A stretch of DNA of 64,000 bases. It comes from UBA2365 sp964594045 (GTDB lineage: Bacteria; Bacteroidota; Bacteroidia; Chitinophagales; Saprospiraceae). Made by a program: the position numbers and the translations under genes. The stretch is taken from contig CAZQKR010000010.1 of the NCBI GenBank assembly GCA_964594045.1, positions 1 through 64,000 on the forward strand. Direction: 5' to 3'. Positions 10,831 through 18,863 of this stretch are shown in pieces (the stretch's first letter is position 1; every line of letters starts with the position of its first letter). The notes below the pieces were generated by a model. It had not been told where the DNA came from, did no database searches, and was given only the letters and a program-made list of their open reading frames with translations.

Positions 10831-12174
10831 CTAAAATAAACTCCCATAAACCAATCCTGAGATCGTAGCCATGATCACAACCAATGAAACATATACAACA
10901 GTTTTTTGCGTGCCCATCACGCCCCGGATAACCAGCATATTAGGCAAAGACAGAGAAGGGCCTGCCAGAAGCAAAGCCAAAGCCGGGCCTTTACCCATAC
11001 CTGATGCGATCAATCCCTGTAAAATAGGCACCTCTGTCAGTGTGGCAAAGTACATGAAAGCACCGACTATCGAAGCAAAGAAATTGGAGAAAACGGAATT
11101 ACCGCCTACCAACCATTGGATCCATTCATTGGGTATGATACCGGCTATAGTCTGACCATCGTGCGTGGAACCAAGTAGAAAGCCTGCCGTGACCACTCCG
11201 ATGGCCAATAAGGGTAAAATCTGCTTCGCAAAACCCCAGGAAGCGATCGTCCATTCCCTGTTTTCACTTTCATTTTCATCATATAAGGTGATGATGCTCA
11301 AAGCTGCAATACCCACCAGCATAGGCACCAGAGGAGCAAGTTTAGCATTGTCGATCAGGCTGGAAGAGATGAATCCGGAAGCAGCGGTTACAACAACAGC
11401 TATCAAAACCCAAATCCACTTAATTCTTAGTATTTTGATCAATGAATATGCCAACAGTAAAGAGAAAAAGCCGGTAGTATGCCATTTATACGCCCATAAA
11501 TAATACCACGCACTCGAAGTGTCATCATTTGCCGGGCTTCCCCAGTTGGCAAACACCAGTATAAGCACCAATGTAAAAAAGTGAAATGAGGTCTGCCAAA
11601 CAGGCCTTTTTTCCGGAGGCAACTGAATGTTCATTTGCGCTTCCCTTTTTATTTTCTCTTCCTTTCTGTAGATCAGGGACATGATGAGTCCGATGATCAC
11701 GCTGAATGAAACCGCACCGATGGTTCTGGCCACACCCATCTCAAATCCCAAAATCCTGGCCGTAAGAATAATGGCCAGAATATTGATGGCAGGACCTGAA
11801 TATAAAAAAGCGATGGCAGGACCCAAACCTGCTCCACGTTTATGTATACTGGAGAACAATGGAAGTATCGTGCAACTGCATACTGCAAGGATGGTACCTG
11901 ACACGGCAGCAACCGAGTAAGCCAGCCACTTTTTGGCATTTGCACCGAAATAACGCAACACCGATCCCTGACTCACAAAAACCGAAATAACACCCGCAAT
12001 GAAAAAAGCGGGCAATAAACACAATATAACATGTTCCCTGGCATACCATTTTACCAGGTCCAATGTGGCATCGATCGCCGTATTGAACCGGGCGCTTTCG
12101 ATCGGCAGGAAAAATGCTGCACCAAAAATGACCGCTATCCATATCAGGGTTCTTATCTCTTTTTTGAATTCCAT
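10831..12174 (-). CDS. ArsP/DUF318-type permease of the ars region
   Basis: A 447-residue inner-membrane protein with about ten hydrophobic segments in two halves. The first half contains AVCSCTILPLFSSIHKRGAG followed by a GPAINILAI segment, the signature region of the PF03773 permease family that includes ArsP and Cu/Zn-type permeases. Such proteins export soft metal or methylated/aromatic arsenic species; the twin cysteines CSC are plausible ligands. It follows the ArsG-like gene by about 60 bases on the same strand and is probably the last gene of that unit. Substrate assignment rests on the arsenic genes nearby and is not certain. Confidence 0.8.
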   Translation of the reverse strand: MEFKKEIRTLIWIAVIFGAAFFLPIESARFNTAIDATLDLVKWYAREHVILCLLPAFFIAGVISVFVSQGSVLRYFGANAKKWLAYSVAAVSGTILAVCSCTILPLFSSIHKRGAGLGPAIAFLYSGPAINILAIILTARILGFEMGVARTIGAVSFSVIIGLIMSLIYRKEEKIKREAQMNIQLPPEKRPVWQTSFHFFTLVLILVFANWGSPANDDTSSAWYYLWAYKWHTTGFFSLLLAYSLIKILRIKWIWVLIAVVVTAASGFISSSLIDNAKLAPLVPMLVGIAALSIITLYDENESENREWTIASWGFAKQILPLLAIGVVTAGFLLGSTHDGQTIAGIIPNEWIQWLVGGNSVFSNFFASIVGAFMYFATLTEVPILQGLIASGMGKGPALALLLAGPSLSLPNMLVIRGVMGTQKTVVYVSLVVIMATISGLVYGSLF

Positions 12175-12231
12175 AAAAGATTATTTATCATTCACTTGCA
12201 GATGAATGAGTTTTAAAATAAGGCAAATTAC

Positions 12232-12933
12232 CTACAAATAGAAAATGTATATGTAATAAATACCGACCAGAATGAAAATGGCCGCAACCACTCTCCTGAA
12301 CCACAATTCAAATATTTTCAGTGAATTGTACAGTTTTCCGACACCGGATAAAGTGAATGCGATCAGGTAAGCAAAAATAATGACCGGTAAGCCTGTGGCT
12401 ATGGCAAAAATAAAAGGTAATATCAATCCTGAAGTGCTGGCAATGGTCATGGGTATCAACATTCCAAAATACAAAACTCCACTATAAGGACAAAAAGCCA
12501 GGGCAAAAACAATACCCATCAGAAATGCGCTGATCCCGCTACCTTTCTTTTGACTGTTTTGAAATCTATCAGTGATGTTGCCCAGTCCGGGAAACTTTAT
12601 TTTGATGATATCCAGCATAAGGATCCCGATAATGACCAGTAACGGTCCCAGGATTTTCTCACCATTGCCCTGAAAAAAGGAAGCGACATGGAATTTACTT
12701 GCACCAAAGAACAGGACGACACCCAGAACAACATAGGAAAACGCTCTTCCCAAAGTGTACAATAGTCCGTTTATGAATACTTTTCGTTTGTTCTCAATGT
12801 TTTTACCGATGTAGGCAATAGCCGTAATGTTGGTTGCCAGCGGACAGGGACTGATGGCCGTCATCAATCCAAGTATAAAAGCAGATAAAACAGGAAAATT
12901 GCTGCCATCTAAAATATTTTGAAGAAATTCCAT
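12232..12933 (-). CDS. arsG: ArsG-family aromatic arsenical efflux permease (CcdA-like)
   Basis: A 233-residue membrane protein with about six helices and the paired motifs AISPCPLATNITAIAY (near residue 27) and LAFCPYSGVLYFG (near 140), where a Cys-Pro sits in equivalent helices, as in the CcdA/DsbD and ArsG-type family. In Bacteroides an arsEFG cluster has been linked to reduction and export of nitroaromatic arsenicals. Here it lies downstream of ArsF-like and small thioredoxin-like genes and upstream of a permease. A thiol-redox role like CcdA is the alternative. The N-terminus is plausible without a signal peptide. Confidence 0.75.
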   Translation of the reverse strand: MEFLQNILDGSNFPVLSAFILGLMTAISPCPLATNITAIAYIGKNIENKRKVFINGLLYTLGRAFSYVVLGVVLFFGASKFHVASFFQGNGEKILGPLLVIIGILMLDIIKIKFPGLGNITDRFQNSQKKGSGISAFLMGIVFALAFCPYSGVLYFGMLIPMTIASTSGLILPFIFAIATGLPVIIFAYLIAFTLSGVGKLYNSLKIFELWFRRVVAAIFILVGIYYIYIFYL

Positions 12934-13138
12934 GACATTCTTTTTTATGTGATCAATCGGAAATCAACGACAAAATCAAAAAAATTGATGCGGCAATAAG
13001 TATAAAACAGGCTTGCTGAATATTCCAACTAATTTGCCTTTCAGGATAATTTGTATCAACAGATAATTATTGCATCAGGTCTTATAAGTAAATTTCATAA
13101 AAAATGAGCCATTTACCTACATTCGGGTTTTTTGATTA

Positions 13139-13182
13139 CACAGAGATACACAGAGATCCGCACAGAGTTTCACAGAGGTATC
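13139..13182. repeat. CACAGAGA-type short repeat between arsG and the thioredoxin gene
   Basis: ACACAGAGATACACAGAGAT plus CCGCACAGAGTTTCACAGAGG: four spaced copies of CACAGAG. It occupies part of the 270-base gap 12934-13203, which otherwise shows no gene and splits the ars unit. It resembles other degenerate intergenic repeats in the window. Confidence 0.6.
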
Positions 13183-13203
13183 CTCTTGTATCGAAGCTGT
13201 TGA

Positions 13204-13449
13204 TTAACTATTCAGGTTCTTTTCAATGAGTTTTTTGATTTCCTCTTTAGAAGGAACCCGCCCACTGATGAGCACTTTTTCATCCAGCACCAAACCCGGA
13301 GTAGCCAGGATACCATAATTCATGATATCAACAATATCTTCAACTTTTTCGATTTCAGCATCGTAATTGTTCTCCCGGACAACTTCATGGGTCAGTTTTT
13401 CCAGTGTTTTACATTTGGTACAACCCGTACCAAGAATTTTGAAATTCAT
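13204..13449 (-). CDS. Small thioredoxin-like redox protein (ArsE-like)
   Basis: An 81-residue cytoplasmic thioredoxin-fold protein with the redox motif GTGCTKCKTLE (Cys10, Cys13) and cis-Pro segment ILATPGLVLDEKV. It matches the small 'redox-active disulfide protein 2' family often found beside permeases and ArsG. It lies 21 bases downstream of the ArsF-like gene. A likely role is passing electrons or binding thiophilic arsenic for the membrane partners. In Bacteroides the equivalent gene is called arsE; I leave the symbol empty because the family is broad. Confidence 0.8.
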   Translation of the reverse strand: MNFKILGTGCTKCKTLEKLTHEVVRENNYDAEIEKVEDIVDIMNYGILATPGLVLDEKVLISGRVPSKEEIKKLIEKNLNS

Positions 13450-13470
13450 AATAAGTGATCTTTAAACAAA

Positions 13471-13884
13471 TTATTTTTTAAAATTTTTAATCTCTTTTTT
13501 CAGTCCTTCCTTATACTTCTCTGGTCGGGTTTTTACATTCATGAACGCAAAATCAGTCAGGTCCTTTTTGGCCTTTGTGACCGGGTTGTAAAGAAAAACG
13601 GCAGTTCCTGCAGCCTCAAATTCCTCCGCAATTTTTGCATTCTTTTTTTCATCTACATTGATCAGTTTGAAAGTGATCTCAGGATAGGATTTCGATACTT
13701 CCCTGGTCAGTTTCTCAATCAGATTACAGGTCATGCACCGATGCTCTGAATGAAACTGTATGAGCTCAATGCTCACTTCGGATTTTTTGGCCTTGCCTGG
13801 TTTTGAGGTCTGTCCAAAAGTGATCCCTGCAAACAGCAAGACCACCAGGGCCGTAATTGTGAAGTTGAAAAGTGTTTTTTTCAT
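13471..13884 (-). CDS. arsF: ArsF-like exported thioredoxin-fold protein
   Basis: A 137-residue protein with a signal peptide (1-24, ending TFGQ) and a thioredoxin-like domain. The motif HSEHRCMTCNLIE (Cys50, Cys53) is characteristic of the ArsF family named as a nitrophenyl nitroreductase subunit. It should act in the periplasm. It is the first gene of the unit that continues with the small thioredoxin, ArsG and the permease, suggesting a redox relay across the membrane. The exact substrate here is not shown by sequence. Confidence 0.75.
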   Translation of the reverse strand: MKKTLFNFTITALVVLLFAGITFGQTSKPGKAKKSEVSIELIQFHSEHRCMTCNLIEKLTREVSKSYPEITFKLINVDEKKNAKIAEEFEAAGTAVFLYNPVTKAKKDLTDFAFMNVKTRPEKYKEGLKKEIKNFKK

Positions 13885-13952
13885 AATTTGAAAATTAATA
13901 TTAGATAATTTGAAAATATTATTTAGTACTTTTTTTTTGTGGAGGAAATTAT

Positions 13953-14276
13953 TTATGAAAGTATTAAAACGAGTTCATTGCAATCAATCTGCAGGTTACG
14001 GGAATCCGGATAATTTTCAGCTGCCTGACATAATTCCAGCCAATATGCAGTTTCATCTGCTTCCTTTGCTGCCAATTTTAATTTATGCACAAAGTCAGCT
14101 TTACTTTCAGCATTTTGTGCTTCCCTGACATTGGCTCCAATCGAAGTGCCTGATCGCATCAATTGTCTGGCAATGATCACTTTTTTTTGGCTCTCCTGTA
14201 TTTCAGAAAAATCGATGATCTTTAATGCAAAGTCAAATGACTTTTTCACTATGATATTGTCTTTATCACTTCTCAT
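13953..14276 (-). pseudogene. S23/four-helix-bundle protein, C-terminus cut by an in-frame stop
   Basis: The 107 residues match the four-helix-bundle (S23, rRNA-intervening-sequence) family: KKVIIARQLMRSGTSIGANV, EAQNAESKADFVHKLKLAAKE and ETAYWLELC are its hallmarks. The frame ends at TAA 13955-13953, but reading on gives IISSTKKKY before the next TAA at 13925-13923. This is the usual Lys/Ser-rich end of the family, so the stop looks like a recent AAA-to-TAA change removing ten residues. The rest is intact and the protein may still fold. It lies 62 bases from a MITE-like element. Function of the free-standing family is unknown. Confidence 0.75.
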
Positions 14277-14338
14277 TAATATAATTTAGCTGGTATACTT
14301 TTCTATCCAATTGATTCATTTCCAAATTATCCAATTTC

Positions 14339-14585
14339 GAGTCTTCTCCGAAAAGTCTTTGCCCCCTAAATCCCCACTGACGTTTTCAGTCAGTGCAGGC
14401 ACTGACGTTTTCAGTCAGTACAAGCCTAAAAGGGGACTTTTAATTTGTTGATTTTCAATCGTTTCCCTTTAGTCCTGTGCTGACCTTTAGCACTGACGAA
14501 GCGAGCTTATCAGCATCTACGACGTCAGTAGGTTGGGGCAAAAAACGATTGAAAATCAACAAATTGGACTTTTCGGAGCAGACTC
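14339..14585. mobile_element. MITE-like 247-bp element with terminal and internal inverted repeats
   Basis: The outer 19-bp inverted repeats GAGTCTTCTCCGAAAAGTC (14339-14357) and GACTTTTCGGAGCAGACTC (14567-14585) match at 18 of 19 positions. A perfect internal inverted repeat of 23 bases lies at 14442-14464 and 14543-14565 (core TTGATTTTCAATCG). Between them is a 25-bp direct duplication (14376-14400, 14401-14425), each copy containing ACTGAC...GTCAGT. There is no transposase. A decayed relative lies at 21849-21979. It separates the S23 gene from arsC. Confidence 0.75.
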
Positions 14586-14627
14586 AATTTCCAAATTATT
14601 CAATTTTCAAATTTTCAAATTATATAA

Positions 14628-15227
14628 TTACCCCATCACCCACCACATTTCCATCCCGATCTCCAGGCTGGTTTCATGGTATTTCTCCGTCATGATCTCA
14701 GTGCCGTCCCATGCTTTTGGGTCGGTGTATCTGACCGGAAAACGGGCTTCTGCTCCCGCAACAAACGGGCAGGCCTCATCCGCATGATCGCAGGTCATGA
14801 TGGCTGCAAAGCTTTGTTGCGGATTGAATGCATCGCTGAAAACTTTTGAAAAACAAATGACCGGCGGTTCATTTCCGGCAAATTTAAGGGCATAGACAGG
14901 GTTATCCGTTTTGGCCAGTTCCATGATTTGAAAACCCTGCGCCTTCAAAGTTTGCACCACCATCGGAAATATGGCCGTGGTTTCGGTACCGCCACTGTAG
15001 CAAAACACGTTTTGCTTCCCGAAATGATACGCCAGCGTCTGTGCCCAGATCTGTGCCAGATGGCTTCTGCGCGAATTATGCGTACAGATAAAATTGAGAC
15101 GCACAGGCTCATTCAGGGCTGATTTTTGCCGGATATAATCCTTCAATGGTTGCAAAACGGCCTTTCGCTCTGCCGGAATTTTTGTTTCATCAAACTGAAG
15201 GATCAGATGTTGCACTGCCTGATTCAT
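14628..15227 (-). CDS. arsC: Arsenate reductase, LMW-phosphatase/thioredoxin type
   Basis: A 199-residue cytoplasmic protein. The phosphatase-like loop CTHNSRRS (Cys48, Arg54 in a C-x5-R motif) and a second pair, Cys146 and Cys153, in MTCDHADEAC (C-x6-C), reproduce the three-cysteine relay of thioredoxin-coupled arsenate reductases. It reduces As(V) to As(III) for export by the adjacent Acr3. The N-terminal 40 residues extend beyond the minimal fold. Its ATG overlaps the acr3 stop by one base (TAATG), so the genes are translationally coupled. Confidence 0.88.
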   Translation of the reverse strand: MNQAVQHLILQFDETKIPAERKAVLQPLKDYIRQKSALNEPVRLNFICTHNSRRSHLAQIWAQTLAYHFGKQNVFCYSGGTETTAIFPMVVQTLKAQGFQIMELAKTDNPVYALKFAGNEPPVICFSKVFSDAFNPQQSFAAIMTCDHADEACPFVAGAEARFPVRYTDPKAWDGTEIMTEKYHETSLEIGMEMWWVMG

Positions 15228-16258
15228 TATTTGTAAAATTTGGTTTTGAGATATAAACTGGCCCTGACCAGTAAGATCAGTACCGGAACTTCCACCAACG
15301 GGCCGATCACCCCGACAAATGCCTGCGCTGAATGGATACCAAAAACAGCGATGGCCACGGCTATCGCCAGTTCAAAATTGTTTCCGGTTGCGGTAAAAGA
15401 GATCGCAGCGTTTTTATCGTAAGGTACCTTCATCGCTTTATTGATGAAGAAACTCACAAAAAACATCAGCAGAAAATAGACAACCAAAGGAATCGCAACC
15501 CTCAAAACATCCATGGGCAATTCGAGGATCTTGTCACCTTTCAGGCTGAACATCAGAACGATGGTAAATAGCAGTGCATATAATGTAATGGGAGAGATCA
15601 CCGGAACGAACTTCCTGTTGTACCAGGAAACACCTTTGGATTTAACCAAAAATCTCCGGGTCAGATAACCAGCGATGAATGGAATACCCAGGTAAATGAA
15701 CACGCTTTTGGCAACTTCACTCATTGGTACTTCGACGTTGAAGTGAGACAAACCCAGTTTTCCCGGCAAAACATTGATGAACAACCAGGCGTAAAAACTA
15801 TACGTAAATACCTGGAATACACTGTTCAATGCTACGAGCAAAGCACCATATTCGCGGTTGCCGTGAGCCAGATCGTTCCAGACGATCACCATGGCGATAC
15901 AGCGGGCCAGTCCGATCAGGATCAATCCGGCCATATAATCAGGATGATCTCTCAGAAAAATGATGGCCAGCACAAACATCAGTATCGGACCAACTATCCA
16001 GTTCAAAAAGAGTGAAAGACTCATCGCTTTTTTATCCTGAAATGCTTTGGGCAACAATGCATAATCCACTTTGGCCAATGGAGGATACATCATCAAAATC
16101 AGGCCGATAGCCAACGGAATATTAGTCGCACCAATGGAAAGGCTGTCAAAAACCTGCTTGATGCCCGGGAAAAAATAACCCAGTGTTACACCAAGTGCCA
16201 TAGCCAGAAAAATCCAAAGGGTAAGAAAACGATCCAGAAATTTCAGTTTTGCCTGCAT
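15227..16258 (-). CDS. acr3: ACR3-family arsenite efflux permease
   Basis: A 343-residue inner-membrane carrier with ten predicted helices of the bile/arsenite/riboflavin transporter family. The conserved cysteine in GLARCIAMVIVWNDLA (Cys120) and the GNNFELAIAVAIAVFG segment near the C-terminus, with the conserved Glu, are the functional signatures of Acr3. It exports As(III) using the proton-motive force. It follows arsR and precedes arsC on the same strand. The 84-base gap after arsR contains a promoter under two palindromic operators, so acr3-arsC can be transcribed apart from arsR. Confidence 0.93.
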   Translation of the reverse strand: MQAKLKFLDRFLTLWIFLAMALGVTLGYFFPGIKQVFDSLSIGATNIPLAIGLILMMYPPLAKVDYALLPKAFQDKKAMSLSLFLNWIVGPILMFVLAIIFLRDHPDYMAGLILIGLARCIAMVIVWNDLAHGNREYGALLVALNSVFQVFTYSFYAWLFINVLPGKLGLSHFNVEVPMSEVAKSVFIYLGIPFIAGYLTRRFLVKSKGVSWYNRKFVPVISPITLYALLFTIVLMFSLKGDKILELPMDVLRVAIPLVVYFLLMFFVSFFINKAMKVPYDKNAAISFTATGNNFELAIAVAIAVFGIHSAQAFVGVIGPLVEVPVLILLVRASLYLKTKFYK

Positions 16259-16291
16259 GGAAATGGTTTGAAATAATGCATTTACGATATC

Positions 16292-16336
16292 GTTCGCAAA
16301 AATACGAACTATATTTTAGTTCGCAAAATTACGAAC
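16292..16336 (-). promoter_or_regulatory. Twin ArsR operators overlying the acr3 promoter
   Basis: Two 18-bp palindromes, GTTCGCAAAAATACGAAC (16292-16309) and GTTCGCAAAATTACGAAC (16319-16336). On the minus strand each contains a TAnnTTTG box (TAATTTTG upstream, TATTTTTG downstream). TTTG of the upstream palindrome lies exactly 19 bases before TATTTTTG of the downstream one, the Bacteroidota -33/-7 spacing. A bound repressor would cover both promoter elements. Confidence 0.8.
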
Positions 16337-16342
16337 TGTTTT

Positions 16343-16666
16343 TCAGCTGCATTTTTCTATCAAAACCGGAGTGGTCAGCAATGTATTGAAAAGAGATTTG
16401 GCGAGTTGCCAGTTTTCCTGGTTGATACAATATTTAATGGAAGGCGGGGTGATATTTCCTTGTATGAGTCCTGCGTTTTTGAGTTCCTTGAGATGCTGCG
16501 AAAGGGTTGATTTGGCTATGGGCAATTCTTCGGCCATGTCACCGTGGTAGCAACAGGATTGTGCATTGAGCAGCTGGAGAATGGCTATCCTGACGGGATG
16601 TCCCATCGCTTTGGCAAAACGGGCAATCTGTTCCTGTTCCGTGGTAAAATATTCTGAATTAGCCAT
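16343..16666 (-). CDS. arsR: ArsR-family arsenic-responsive repressor
   Basis: A 107-residue winged-helix protein of the ArsR/SmtB family: FAKAMGHPVRIAILQLL opens the fold, and the recognition helix is IAKSTLSQHLKELKNAGLI. The inducer site is likely QSCCYHGDM (Cys38, Cys39), with Cys82 (YCINQ) or the C-terminal Cys as possible third ligand. This differs from the ELCVCDL form of classic ArsR. It lies upstream of acr3-arsC, with two matching palindromic operators just past its stop codon. Confidence 0.9.
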   Translation of the reverse strand: MANSEYFTTEQEQIARFAKAMGHPVRIAILQLLNAQSCCYHGDMAEELPIAKSTLSQHLKELKNAGLIQGNITPPSIKYCINQENWQLAKSLFNTLLTTPVLIEKCS

Positions 16667-16687
16667 TGGATATTATATTATTCTGTG

Positions 16688-16695
16688 CAAATGTA
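16688..16695 (-). promoter_or_regulatory. -7 box upstream of arsR
   Basis: TACATTTG on the minus strand, 21 bases before the arsR ATG. It is flanked by TTCG and lacks a clear TTTG 19 bases upstream. It does not carry the full GTTCG-N8-CGAAC palindrome seen before acr3. Confidence 0.45.
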
Positions 16696-16728
16696 CGAAA
16701 ACGTTTTACCCGATATCGAATTTATCAC

Positions 16729-17688
16729 TTACTTTTCCACAAACACCGGGCCCAACTGTGACTTGTAGTTGTTGTCAGTCAATTGAAAACGCTCTTTAGT
16801 TTTCCAGTTCATCAAAGTAATGTGATACTGAGTTTCTTCAATATCGGAACTGTTGAATACCAGCCAGTTGCCATCTTCACTCCAATCGTGCCAGCCTTCA
16901 GAACCGGAATTTTCGATCAGTTTCCATTGCTTCGTACCATCCGGTGTAACTGCAAAAATGCTGTTCTTACCATCCTGTCGGGAAACATAGGAAATAAAGT
17001 TTTCTGTCGGATGCCATCGGGCAGCACCGGCTTTATAGCCATAGGTCTTGGCAGAAATATTGTCCTCAGGATACCTTGTGAGCTGATTCAATTCGCCGTT
17101 TTCCAAATCCATCAGAAATAATTCTTCATGACTGCTCTTATCTCTTTTGTTTTTCCTGTAACTCAAGGCAACAGTTGATCCATCGGGTGAAAAAACCGGA
17201 TCAATGAACATACCAGCAGTATCGCTGGTGATCTGCCTGTATTCGCCAGATGCCGTTTGGATCATAAAGATCTGGTAACGAATGTTTTTACCGATCCTGC
17301 CTGCAACTACCATTTCTTCCCCGTTTTTGCGGGTGTCCATCCAACTGTCTTCGAGTCTCAGATCGCTGACTCGTCTGATATTTTCACCATTTTTATTCAT
17401 TTCATACAGGAAAAAACAGCGATAACAGGTATCCCGGTCGCTGATGAAAAACAATCTGTCTTTGTATGCATGGTAGGTCCAGGCCACATCGTTATTGTTT
17501 GTGATGTTTTTCTTTGCCGAACCATCCGTTTCCATGTGCATGATCTCCCAGTCATCAACCTTAGTGATCGGTATTTGGATGTTATAGGCAATAGATATTC
17601 TTGTGTCTGGTTCAGGTAAATTTACCTGAGCATCTGAGAAAAAACCGGCAAAGAATATGCATGCAATGATCAAAATCAATTTTTTCAT
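16729..17688 (-). CDS. Exported TolB-like beta-propeller protein
   Basis: A 319-residue protein with a signal peptide (1-20, ending SDAQ) and several PD40/TolB-type blades, e.g. PVFSPDGSTVALSYRKN, ARWHPTENFISYVSRQDG, WSEDGNWLVFNSSD. These propellers bind proteins or peptides; no catalytic domain follows. It probably resides in the periplasm or at the cell surface. It stands alone: 62 bases separate it from arsR, and the ars promoter is independent. TolB itself has another N-terminal domain and is not the right name. Confidence 0.8.
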   Translation of the reverse strand: MKKLILIIACIFFAGFFSDAQVNLPEPDTRISIAYNIQIPITKVDDWEIMHMETDGSAKKNITNNNDVAWTYHAYKDRLFFISDRDTCYRCFFLYEMNKNGENIRRVSDLRLEDSWMDTRKNGEEMVVAGRIGKNIRYQIFMIQTASGEYRQITSDTAGMFIDPVFSPDGSTVALSYRKNKRDKSSHEELFLMDLENGELNQLTRYPEDNISAKTYGYKAGAARWHPTENFISYVSRQDGKNSIFAVTPDGTKQWKLIENSGSEGWHDWSEDGNWLVFNSSDIEETQYHITLMNWKTKERFQLTDNNYKSQLGPVFVEK

Positions 17689-17776
17689 AATTGAAATCAG
17701 TTGATTGATGGAAAATGAACATCCGGACTTTTTATTAATTCATCGTCCGGATGTCAATTTTTCTGGAGTCAATTGA

Positions 17777-18187
17777 TCATCTCCAGACACCCAAAATAAA
17801 CCCGATCAGTGTGAAATACAGCGTGATGTAACCACCGTTGATCAGAATATACCTCCAGGAACGCTGTTCATAGAGTCCGATAATCGCAAAAATGAGGGTT
17901 GAAAAACCAAATCCTGCCAAAAATCCTGCAGTTGCACCCCAGGCTGCATCGGTTTTGTCATCGCCAAGGAAAAATGCAAGATTGTAACTGATGATCAGTG
18001 ACAATATGAGGGTGATCCCGTAAGTTTTCAGGGGATTGAAATTTTTCTTGACTGATTCCTCCGTAAAATGATTTTCCTTCATCCATGCTTTGTAAAACAG
18101 CATGGGAGAATACCAGATGGCACCTACGACCAGGTTGGCAATTGCACTCACGATGACTGCCCAGTGATTGATGTAAAAATCCTCCAT
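17777..18187 (-). CDS. DUF1761 small membrane protein
   Basis: 136 residues with four hydrophobic segments. The N-terminal motif INHWAVIVSAIANLVVGAIW followed by YSPMLFYKAW is diagnostic of DUF1761. Family function is unknown. The ATG follows an AT-rich leader. No partner gene is evident; the upstream 390 bases lack a gene. Confidence 0.85.
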   Translation of the reverse strand: MEDFYINHWAVIVSAIANLVVGAIWYSPMLFYKAWMKENHFTEESVKKNFNPLKTYGITLILSLIISYNLAFFLGDDKTDAAWGATAGFLAGFGFSTLIFAIIGLYEQRSWRYILINGGYITLYFTLIGFILGVWR

Positions 18188-18578
18188 AAAATGTTTGTTT
18201 TAATAGTTGTGAAAAAATATTTGACAGCTGCTCAATAATAAAAAGATATATAAAAAATGAACTCAAACGATATTAAAATTGATAAATAAAAGCAGAAAAG
18301 TTGGTATATATATCAATTTAATAAATAAATATTGTTTAAATATTATAAACATCCAAATTAAACAAAGAGGATACAGGAAAGTTTTCTGCAGGATCAGATA
18401 ATGTAAGACAAGTTCTGACTTTGCTTTTCTGCAAAATCCCTGAATTGCTGCATCCATTTTTCAGCTTATTCCCTGAACATGCACGGGAAAGAAGTAATTC
18501 AGGCCTAAGCCAGAGCAGAGGTTTATTATTTGGATCTTTCTCCAACTATGACACAACTTCAAAATTCCGGTCAAAAGA
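18188..18578. other. Intergenic, no gene recognised
   Basis: AT-rich 390-bp stretch. Short open frames exist on both strands but have no family signature, no signal peptide and no consistent start context. Confidence 0.6.
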
Positions 18579-18773
18579 TCAGTGGTTATTGTCAATCGTT
18601 TTTTCGACGACCAATAAATAATCCGTTTTGGCAGCTGCCCCCATCATTGAGAAAAAAGGAGTGACGTGCGGAACGACAGCCACGATTTCACCGTCCAGTT
18701 GATTGAGCAGATGTTCCAGTTTTTCTGTCATGGTATCACTTTTAACATCTACCCGGTGTACCTTGTATTTCAT
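18579..18773 (-). CDS. Small DUF4177-like protein
   Basis: 64 residues beginning MKYKVHRVDVKSDTMTEKLE, with the pattern of DUF4177-like proteins: a beta strand with alternating basic residues, a helix with EKLEHLLNQL, then GEIVAVVPHV and a final strand DYLLVVEKT. Cytoplasmic. Function unknown. It is separated from the next gene upstream by about 90 bases and may be monocistronic. The regular strand-helix-strand layout makes a real gene more likely than not. Confidence 0.6.
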   Translation of the reverse strand: MKYKVHRVDVKSDTMTEKLEHLLNQLDGEIVAVVPHVTPFFSMMGAAAKTDYLLVVEKTIDNNH

Positions 18774-18863
18774 TGTTTTTTTTTAATGTTAATACAAATT
18801 TGTGATTGCCCAAAATACCTTTACAATATCCTGGTTTTATTTCGTAAGCTTGATCATTTTTCT

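Noticed and set aside
14376..14425. Two direct repeats as a short CRISPR array
   Set aside because: Only two copies, directly abutting, with no spacers and no cas genes; better explained as a duplication inside the MITE-like element.
18336..18621. 66-69 codon ORFs on both strands
   Set aside because: Overlapping opposite-strand frames without family signature, signal peptide or start context.
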